This document shows, piece after piece, positions 54,962 through 64,000 of a stretch of DNA of 64,000 bases. The notes below the pieces were generated by a model that had not been told where the DNA came from, did not search any database, and saw only the letters and a list, made by a program, of their open reading frames with translations. Both the position numbers and the translations under genes were made by a program. This stretch comes from Dallia pectoralis (taxonomy: Eukaryota > Chordata > Actinopteri > Esociformes > Umbridae): assembly GCA_029465975.1 (NCBI GenBank), contig CM055744.1, forward strand, positions 7,785,192 through 7,849,191. The letters are read 5' to 3'. Position 1 is the stretch's first letter; each line of letters starts with the position of its first letter.

Positions 54962-56145
54962 CTAAGGGTTATAAGTTCTTCACCCTATATGTTCTTCAGG
55001 AGCCTATGGGTTATATGTTCTTCACCCTATATGTTCTTCTGGAGCCTAAGGGTTATATGTTCTTCACCCTATATGTTCTTCACCCTATATGTTCTTCAGG
55101 AGCCTACGGGTTATATGATCTTCACCCTATATGTTTTTCAGGACCCTAAGGGTTATATGTACTTCACCCTATATGTTCTTCAGGACCCTAAGGGTTATAT
55201 GTTCTTCACCCTATATGTTCTTCACCCTATATGTTCTTCAGGAGCCTAAGGGTTATCTGTTCTTCACCCTATATGTTCTTCAGGAGCCCAAGGGTTATCT
55301 GTTCTTCACCCTATATGTTCTTCAGGAGCCTAAGGGTTATCTGTTCTTTACCCTATATGTTCTTCAGGAGCCTATGGGTTATCTGTTCTTCACCCTATAT
55401 GTTCTTCAGGAGCCTAAGGGTTATCTGTTCTTCACCCTATATGTTCTTCACCCTATATGTTCTTCAGGAGCCTAAGGGTTATCTGTTCTTCACCCTATAT
55501 GTTCTTCAGGAGCCTAAGGGTTATCTGTTCTTCACCCTATATGTTCTTCAGGAGCCTAAGGGTTATCTGTTCTTCACCCTATATGTTCTTCAGGAGCCTA
55601 AGGGTTATCTGTTCTTCACCCTATATGTTCTTCAGGAGCCTAAGGGTTATCTGTTCTTCACCCTATATGTTCTTCAGGAGCCTAAGGGTTATCTGTTCTT
55701 CACCCTATATGTTCTTCAGGAGCCTAAGGGTTATATGTTCTTCACCCTATATGTTCTTCAGGAGCCTACGGGTTATATGTTCTTCACCCTATATGTTCTT
55801 CAGGAGCCCAAGGGTTATCTGTTCTTCACCCTATATGTTCTTCAGGAGCCTAAGGGTTATATGTTCTTCACCCTATATGTTCTTCACCCTATATGTTCTT
55901 CAGGAGCCTATGGGTTATATGTTCTTCACCCTATATGTTCTTCAGGAGCCTACGGGTTATATGATCTTCACCCTATATGTTCTTTAGGACCCTAATGGTT
56001 ATCTGTTCTTCACCCTATATGTTCTTTAGGAGCCTATGGGTTATCTGTTCTTCACCCTAAATGTTCTTCAGGAGCCTATAGGTTATCTGTTCTTCACCCT
56101 ATATGTTCTTCAGGAGCCTATGGGTTATATAATCTTCACCCTGGG
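54962..56145. repeat. 42-bp minisatellite with 16-bp insertions, about 27 units
   Basis: Unit: TTCTTCAGGAGCCTAAGGGT then TATCTGTTCTTCACCCTATA TG. Some units repeat the 16-bp TTCTTCACCCTATATG half. All + frames stay open, giving spurious long frames. The LTR element's left flank ends GAGCCTAAG, a piece of this unit. Confidence 0.95.
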
Positions 56146-56159
56146 TTCCGGTCAGATTT

Positions 56160-58680
56160 TCAAGTAAGAGCTACATCACAGTCATTAATTAATAATTAGG
56201 TGAAAAACAAATGGATACTTTATATGATCTCCCTCCGTGCTTTTTGTGTCCTCAGTCTGTCCTTGTGTTCCATGTTTCCGCTAGTTGGGTCCATGTTTTC
56301 TGTATGTCCATGTTCATATCCAGTTTTTGAATTTCTATGTTTGGTCTATTGTCATTGGTTCGCATTGATTTCACATATTCCTTTCTAAATCACCCTATAC
56401 ATTTCAGCCTTTTGAAATCATTTTTTTGTTGTTGCTAGAATTGAATTGTTCAGAATGACGCTCGGTGCAGTTGACAAAAAATACTTTGACTTTGATATCT
56501 GACCAAAGCATATCTCCAAATCCACATGAAAATGGTTAACTAAATATATAATCAAGTTTTGTTCAATTGGCATCACAGTCAACGGTTCAACGTTTATATT
56601 GAATCAATTTCTTTCACCTATGACCGTATGTTTGGTCTGAAGTATCTCTGGCTCTCATTGCAACAGTTTTGCGTAAAAAAAGAAATATAAATCTAAGGTT
56701 TTTCACAAAGCAACAGGACACAATGCCATTGCACGAATAACTATGCAGCCTTAGTCACTTTGTTCCAGACGTCCTATTCTGTAGACTTTAAATTCATTTC
56801 CATTTGCACAAATGATTTACATAATTTGATTTAGTTCTAGGGAGACCCGGAGCTGAGCTAGAATGTGGGAGCATCTGATTTTCTAGTTTGCTGCCGTGAT
56901 AACGATTACTGGATTGGAATTACAGATGCTGTGACCGATACCAAGTGAGATAAACACATGTAGCGTATCCAATCCAACAAGGTCATTCTAGTCCTAAAGG
57001 AGAGGACACATGTAACTCAAATATCAGCCACATGAAAAAGTTATACATAATAGAATAAGAAGAGGAATGTTGAAAATTAGCATACATATCCTGACTAATG
57101 AATATGTATTCCTGATATCTTTTCGATGTCAATGGCATCAGGAGGTCATGGCTCGGTGGCAGAGTTTCACGATAATCTTTGCGGTATTTCTGTGGCCTGG
57201 TGAAATTTGTCCATGAGGGGGCGAGCCTCCCCCCAAGGGCGATGTACACAAGCACATTTTGTATGAAAACATAGATTAGGCAAATGTCAGATAATCCAAA
57301 AAGGTAACATACATTTTTGCAGGGTAAAATGTTTACTAAATCTGAGTCCTGTACACACATATTTGTAATCTACTCATTAAGCCATTAGTTGAATTAGTAC
57401 ATGCCAAACATTTAACCTCAATTAACCTTTATTATGTTTATTTATTCAACATCAGTATCTCTCACAAGTCAATTCTTTTGTTTTAGTGTTTGTGAATAGT
57501 AAAGTTGTAATGTGAAGTTTGAGTCCAAGCAGTAAGCAAAGCCTGACTCAGCATCACATTAGACCCATTTTAAGTCAGAGAACTTCTTATACATGGAACA
57601 ACCAGTATAGAACAACCAGTATAGAACCAGTATAGAACAACCAGTATAGAACAATTAGTATAGAACAACCAGTATAGAACAACCAGTATGACACAACCAG
57701 TATAGAACCAGTATAGAACAACCAGTATAGAACAACCAGTATGGCACAACCAGTGTGACACATAATTTATAGGGCATAAAGGAAACGAGCCAGGGCACAC
57801 TTCTACCTGTAAGTAAGTACCATGGGATATTTAGGACCAGGGTTGTGAGATTTAACCCCCTAGGGCCCTGCCTGTATGATAATATAATACTCAGCACTAA
57901 AAACCAGTGCTGAACAAGTCACTCTGAATCACAGTGTCTGCTGAATGACTTAGATGCTTTAGTCAGGACACCAATTTAAAAGGCTGCAACCTTGGGATCA
58001 GTTTAGACCAAAGTACCTGAGACCAATTCCAGGAACATCTGGTGTCCCATCCAGGGACTGACCGCTTAACTTCAGTGGGAATCAGTGAAATGCAGGGTGC
58101 TTTGCTGCAGGGTGATGTATGGTCCCTGTTGCTCCCAAGGGTTTGCTATTTAATTATGGTTCTCTAAAGAGCTAAATTGTCATGAATTTCAACAGTATAG
58201 AGAGAAATATGCATTATTTTGAAAGAGCAAATTACCCTAGGGCGTGGGGTTTATGAAAATTATTAAAATGACATTTTCTTTAAAAATCTGTCAACGGTGT
58301 TTATATAATATCATTTATATTCTCTTATTGTTTGTTACCCTAAGCAAGTGCTTTATGAAAATCCTAGAAAATCTGTAATATTATGAACCACAGACGTGAA
58401 CAGAATAACTGACATGAAACATCACCCAATAAACCATAGGTATATGAGATAACATGGCACAGATGAGGGGAAAACGCAGTGAGCATGTTTGCATTGATGA
58501 TAGGAAGAACCAGAAAAGAACCAGAAAAGGACCAGAAATGACAATATAGACTGGGGACCATAACAACACTGATCTACATCCATCTCTAGTAGTTGTGATA
58601 ACTGCTATAAAACAACTCCATAGCAAACATCTAATGTCTCTAATCATCAGCTGCAAACAACCTGGTCATAGAGCTACTAT
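56160..58680. other. No gene recognised; short tandem array inside
   Basis: AT-rich spacer. A 15-bp repeat (GTATAGAACAACCAG, with shorter variants) occupies 57600-57760. A 125-codon - frame at 56983-57360 has no recognisable motif. Confidence 0.5.
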
Positions 58681-58681
58681 T

Positions 58682-59992
58682 CACCGATCAGCCATAACAT
58701 TATGACCACCTGCCTAATGTTGTGTAGGTCCTCCTTTTGTCTCCAAAACAGACCTGACCCGTCGAGGCATGGACTCCACCAGACCTCCAAATGTGTGCTG
58801 TGGTATCTGGCGTTAGACGTTAGCAGCAGACCATTTAAGCCCTGTAAGTTACAAGGTCGGATGTTCATGGATCAGACTTGTTTGTCCAGCACATTCCTCA
58901 AATGCTCAATTGGATTCAGAACTGGGCTTGTTGTTGTGTTCCTCAAACCAGTCCTGAACCATTTTTGCTTTGTGGCAGGGCACATTATCCTGCTGAAAGA
59001 GACTAATTCCATCAAGGAATACCTGAATTTCCAGAACAGAGTGAACATGGTCTACAACAATGCTTAGGTAGGTAGTACATGTCATAGTAAAATCCAGATG
59101 AACCTAAGGTCTCACAGCAGAACATGGGCCAAAACATCACACTGCCATTGTCAGCTTGCCTTCTTCCATAGTGCATCCTGGTACCATGTGTCCTCCAGGT
59201 AGGTGACACACACACACACACACACACTACCTGGCCATCCAAAGATAATACGATTCATCAAACCAGGCCACCTTCTTCCATTGCTGTGTGGTCCAGTTCT
59301 GATGTGTCCATTATAGGTGCATGTTTAGCAGTGAACAGGGGTCATCATGAGCAGTCTGACTGGTCTGCGGCTACGCTGCCTCACACACAACAAACTGACT
59401 GGTCTGCGGCTACGCTGCCTCACACACAACAAACTGACTGGTCTGCGGCTACGCTGCCTCACACACAACAAACTGACTGGTCTGCGGCTACGCTGCCTCA
59501 CACACAACAAACTGACTGGTCTGCGGCTACGCTGCCTCACACACAACAAACTGACTGGTCTGCGGCTACGCTGCCTCACACACAACAAACTGACTGGTCT
59601 GCGGCTACGCTGCCTCACACACAACAAACTGACTGGTCTGCGGCTACGCTGCCTCACACACAACAAACCGTGATGCTGTGTGTTCTGACACATTTCTATC
59701 AGAACCAGCGTGACCTTTTTCAGCAATTTCAGCTACAGAAGCTCTTCAGTTGGATCGGACCACACGGACCACAACAATGAGCCTTAGTCGTCTATGACCG
59801 TCACCGGTTGACCACTTTTCTTTCCTTGGACCACTGTTGCTAGGTACCGCAGACTGGAAACACCCAACAGCTCATTGCAATCACAATTTGGCCCTTGTCA
59901 GAGAGGTCCTTACGCTTGCCCATTTTCTTCTAACACATCAACTTTGATGCCTAATATCTCCCACCCACTGACAGGTGCCATGAAAACGATCA
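58682..59992 (-). mobile_element. Tc1-like transposon, - orientation, with internal expansion
   Basis: The left terminal repeat CACCGATCAGCCATAACATT (58682) is matched by inverted sequence in the array on the right. Minus-strand frames read the C-terminus NLQGLNGLLLTS (near 58850), internal blocks, and at the right a start MGKRKDLSDKGQIV (near 59930), so the gene runs right to left. There are many frameshifts. A 39-bp, 13-codon tandem repeat interrupts the coding region. The same family as 35390-35793. Confidence 0.82.
59357..59668. repeat. 39-bp tandem repeat, 8 copies, inside the Tc1 coding region
   Basis: Unit ACTGGTCTGCGGCTACGCTG then CCTCACACACAACAAACTG, nearly identical in all copies. 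Length 39 keeps the - frame open (RQRSRRPVSLLCV repeated). Confidence 0.96.
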
Positions 59993-60632
59993 TATTATCA
60001 GTGTTATTCACCTGTCAGTGGTCATAATGTTATGGCTGATCTGTGTATATAGATTATCAGTGTTATTCACCTGTCAGTGGTCATAATGTTATGGCTGATT
60101 TGTGTATATAGATTATCAGTGTTATTCACCTGTCAGTGGTCATAATGTTATGGCTGATCTGTGTATATAGATTATCAGTGTTATTCACCTGTCAGTGGTC
60201 ATAATGTTATGGCTGATTGGTGTATATAGATTATCAGTGTTATTCACCTGTCAGTGGTCATAATGTTATGGCTGATTGGTGTATATAGATTATCAGTGTT
60301 ATTCACCTGTCAGTGGTCATAATGTTATGGCTGATCTGTGTATATAGATTATCAGTGTTATTCACTTGTCAGTGGTCATAATGTTATGGCTGATTGGTGT
60401 ATATAGATTATCAGTGTTATTCACCTGTCAGTGGTCATAATGTTATGGCTGATTGGTGTATATAGATTATCAGTGTAATTCACCTGTCAGTGGTCATAAT
60501 GTTATGGCTGATTGGTGTATATAGATTATCAGTGTTATTCACCTGTCAGTGGTCATAATGTTATGGCTGATCTGTGTATATATATTATCAGTGTAATTCA
60601 CCTGTCAGTGGTCATAATGTTATGGCTGAAAG
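59993..60632. repeat. 59-bp TIR-derived minisatellite, about 11 copies
   Basis: Same unit as 35794-37118 and again placed at the 5' (right) end of a - strand Tc1 copy. Units end GGTCATAATGTTATGGCTGA. Confidence 0.95.
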
Positions 60633-60639
60633 CCTGAAA

Positions 60640-62748
60640 CCTCACCCTGTTACTATTGACTGACTTCCTCAAAGCCAACATGTTTGCTCTATTCGCCTGT
60701 AATGCTATATGAACACTTTCTCATGCTAGTCTTAGGATCATATCAGCTTATGAAGATCCCGGCCATTTACTTTGTTATCGGTGTGTCCTACAAGCATCGT
60801 CAAACGTATAACCTGATAAATGAGTTTGACTTAGTGTGAAAACTCAACTTCCGCTGGACTTTTTCATGCAGTTTCTTCTTTCACCGACTCCATGAAATGA
60901 TGATCTCTTCATAAATATTTAGTCGGTATACGTTCTGTGTATGGTTGCAAACAACAGGGGGTCTCAACTATCCTTTTGGCTCAGGTTACCCAGCATTACC
61001 CTATAGCCGACCAATATGAAACAGATGATCCCAAAGCCTCAGACGTTATGTGTGACCAGGTGTACACACACTTGGGCCATGATTTGGTCTCAAATGTCCA
61101 CGACCTATCACAATGCGTCCACACCTGGCCACGTAAAGCCCATTGGTCTTTAAAGTGTCTCTATGCAAATTATACATCCCCCTATAACCTATAAAACACG
61201 GACGAGAACGCATCTCACAGCTCACGTCTCCACGTTGCGGAGTATCGAACAGCGTTCAACCTTGGATCGGTGACAGACAGGAGGCCACTCTGGCTTATTT
61301 AAGCCGAGCTAGGTCATAATGTTTTTGCTGTGAAATTATGGAGGCTCCATTTGTTTACACATTCGTCTCCTTTGTTTGTGTGTCTCTGTGGTTTTATTTG
61401 GCAGCTCGGCGGCGGCTTCAAAGCGTCTGCCCCAGATTGCATGTTGCTCCGTGGCCGCTAGCCACGCCGGGATGAAAGCGTTATGTTTGTGTTCTTCTCC
61501 GGCTCTCAGTGAGGTACAAAGTGTTAAATGGCACTGCTCAATTTCAAAGGTAAAGCCGTGACTGGCTAAAAACAACAAGTGAAGAGGGAGTTTCAATACC
61601 TTGACGCTGCCTGCATGTGGCCCTCACACTTCCTTGGTTCTCGGGTAGATGTTAGTACGGTACAATGGAGTGAGTGGTTCTGGCCTGCCGTTCCTCCGCA
61701 TGGACCAATCATCTGAGCAGATGTTCAGATTTACATTATGTCCCCTGGCACTGTATACAACTGTCTGTAGTTCCTCTAAATATTGAAATTAGATCCAATG
61801 TTTAGATGACGTACATACATCTAGTCGTGCCGAACATCAGAGATGATTGCCCCGCTTCAAGTAAAATAAACTTGATGTAAAGCTGGTGATATACAACATT
61901 TACTTTGGTGTAATTTCGCATGCACCGACGCTCTCCAATACAGGCTTATGGTTCTCAAGTGGTTCCACTTCAGGTAACGGATGCATTTTTTCCTGTTAGT
62001 TTGAAATATGCATTCATCAACATGACTAGGAAACGTTACAAAGAAAGGTCTTATGAAAAAAAGAACACAGCTTCTTGTAGATTTCGGCAGTATCTGAATA
62101 TCCCCTTGCCTACGTTTTCACTTGAACTGCAGAGTTTGCATAGACTATTTTTTTTATCAATGGCATGCACAGAATTTGTGTTAAACCAAGAAACCAAACG
62201 AAGGCCCCCTGCAGTGGTAACTTTACCCAATTTCACAACGTACAAGTCTTTATATTTATCCATACCCAAACAGCCTACAATCATGACCTCAACAAAAGAT
62301 TCAGGACAGTCAAAGATTGAAACTGGTGTCCTCTGATAAACAATACAGGTCATTTTGTTTTTGTCCCAGGAAATATTTTCCAGGCCGACACATACGCGCT
62401 GGAGGAGACTGCATCACCTGGGCCAACATTAACGATTGCAATGTGTGCGACAAGATGAGGCAGCCTTGTCCAATGTCAAATCTGTCACCTGTCATCTTTT
62501 GTAGGTGAGATCATTTCAGTCTTCGGCAGGCTCAGGGACTGTCTGTATACTTTGGTCTGGATTCAAACCTTTGGCTACAATAAAGCAGCTCTACCGCAAT
62601 GCACTCACTTAGACAACTGAACTTGTGCATTTGTGTTCACCAGGGACAGATCACAACTTCAATATCTTCCCCTGTCCCTCATGAACTTTTCATAACCATC
62701 CTTATAAATGCACTCTCTGTTTTGAATTCTGCGGGTCATCTTCAGTCC

Positions 62749-62800
<52 letters not shown>

Positions 62801-63600
62801 AGAGGTTCGCTACATATTCTCAGCGATACATCACTCCACACAATGCCAAACCTTTAACAGTTACATTATTTTTTGCTTCACTTCCATCTCAAGTGGAAAG
62901 TTGGATCTTCTATATCCCTGGCGGACCTCCATTTTGCCTGTTCATTTTCTGTATTTAATTGTATTTTTCAACCGCTGTACTGTATACTTTCTTTAATAAT
63001 GTGTGCACCTCAACCACAGTCTCAGTTTTAAGAAGGTAATAGGATAATCAACAGTTTACTACAACTGAAAAAAAAATAAAACATTCTCTCCTGGGCCAGT
63101 TTATTCTCCTTCCCTTCACCACTGCCAGTGGCAGAGTGCCACACATTCTACTGTCGGCAGAATGAGTAATCGGCTGCCAACTGCCCTCCATCAGACATGA
63201 TACTTGGCCTAAGAAGTGTTGTGGGAAAACCATTGATCAACCGCTCCAAACCGCTCATCAATTCCTCTCAGGCAGGCGGAGAACAGCACAGGTCAATCAT
63301 GGCAAAACAACGCTGCCATCTAAACCATTTCTTTCTTCTTGCTGTGGCCCTCATTAATCAGCCATCTGTCTCACACAGATTAACAGGACTTTAATAGGTG
63401 TATAAAGCCATTCACTAACTATAAACTGCAAAATAAACAGCAGCACTAAAACACCGGCAAAATGTTCACCATCCTCCCACATCTAGATTGATGCATACTG
63501 TGTACTATTTAGATAGTATCTGGAATACTCGAATTTATAAGATATGCTCTCACCGCTCATGTCTAAAGCTCACATGACCACCGTTTAGTGATATTGATTT
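60640..63600. other. No gene recognised
   Basis: Mostly unique DNA. A GC-richer stretch at 61200-61600 might be regulatory. A (GA)24 microsatellite lies at 62752-62799. No supported coding exon was seen. Confidence 0.45.
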
Positions 63601-63629
63601 CAAAAGGCAGCAACCTAAAAGGAAAAAAA

Positions 63630-64000
63630 TCACTAAGGATGGAATTGTCTTGAGCCAATGATCTGAATCTCAGGTAGATTATTCCTAAAATTGCTTAAGA
63701 AATGAAAGTTCCCCAGAGCACAGTAGGCTCCGTCATTGTGAAATTGAAGACATTTTGAATCCAGGGAGAATCATCCGGACCATTCCGGCCTCGCTAATTA
63801 TCGGGGCAAGAAGTGGCCTCGATCAAGGAAGTGACCAACAACACAATGGCCACTCGAACAGAGCTTCTGAGTGTCTTCGTAGAGACGGGAGAAAGTTTCT
63901 GAAGAAATAACTGTCTCTGAAACCATCGATCAATGTAACGTTTATGCTGGAGTGGCTAGACAGAAGCCTCTTCTGAGTTAAAGGTATATGCTCATCTTGT
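63630..64000 (+). mobile_element. Tc1-like transposase 5' half, cut by the window end
   Basis: Broken + frames read VPQSTVGSVIVKLKTF-like sequence (near 63710), then EVTNNTMATRTELLSVFVET (63828-63887) and further linker blocks to the window end. This matches the helix-turn-helix region of a common fish Tc1 family (EVTKNPMVTLTELQ...). In-frame stops show it is dead. Confidence 0.72.

Noticed and set aside
55231..55995. 254-codon frame with LFFTLYVLQEPKGY repeats
   Set aside because: Translation of the 42-bp minisatellite; no start context, domain or conserved edge.

Overview
This window is vertebrate nuclear DNA, almost certainly from a teleost fish. It carries intron-containing genes with GT-AG splice sites and AATAAA signals, a gene neighbourhood matching human 1p13 (TSHB, TSPAN2, NGF), and many fish-type Tc1/Sleeping Beauty, hAT, Ty3, BEL/Pao-like and LINE remnants. 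There are no prokaryotic genes, operons or CRISPR arrays. The Sleeping Beauty-like copies would fit a protacanthopterygian such as a salmonid or pike, but the species cannot be fixed from sequence alone.

Genes (0-30.5 kb). From left to right these are: a possible last exon of an unrecognised gene (455-603); tshb on + (thyrotropin beta, 147 aa, coding exons 1009-1170 and 1830-2111); a near-intact non-autonomous hAT element (4312-6203, 8-bp target duplication); slc25a22-like on + (mitochondrial glutamate carrier, nine coding exons, 332 aa, 7935-11378); tspan2 on - (eight coding exons, 216 aa, 21334-13594), tail-to-tail with the carrier; then a Tc1/BEL-rich spacer; then ngf on - (coding exon 29483-30088, probable upstream non-coding exon 30262-30405). 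tshb is a secreted pituitary hormone subunit, slc25a22 a mitochondrial inner-membrane carrier, tspan2 a membrane organiser and ngf a neurotrophin. They form an inherited neighbourhood, not a pathway.

Gene-poor region (30.5-64 kb). I see no host coding exon here. It is built from tandem arrays (15 bp at 31.1-32.1 kb; 59 bp at 35.8-37.1 and 60.0-60.6 kb; an unrelated 59 bp at 40.2-41.3 kb; 42 bp at 55.0-56.1 kb) and decayed transposons.

The best find is a complete, very young LTR element at 51589-54961. It has 383-bp LTRs that appear to differ at one base, TG...CA ends and a 5-bp target duplication. It seems to carry a Tf1/sushi-type self-priming site: 10 nt just after the 5' LTR are complementary to the predicted RNA 5' end. 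It has no pol; its interior is a minisatellite of ATGGC-containing units. Other items of interest are two Tc1 copies whose terminal inverted repeat has become a 59-bp minisatellite, and a shared oddity in tshb and tspan2, where a long (GT)n tract ends 9 nt before a 3' splice site in place of a polypyrimidine tract.
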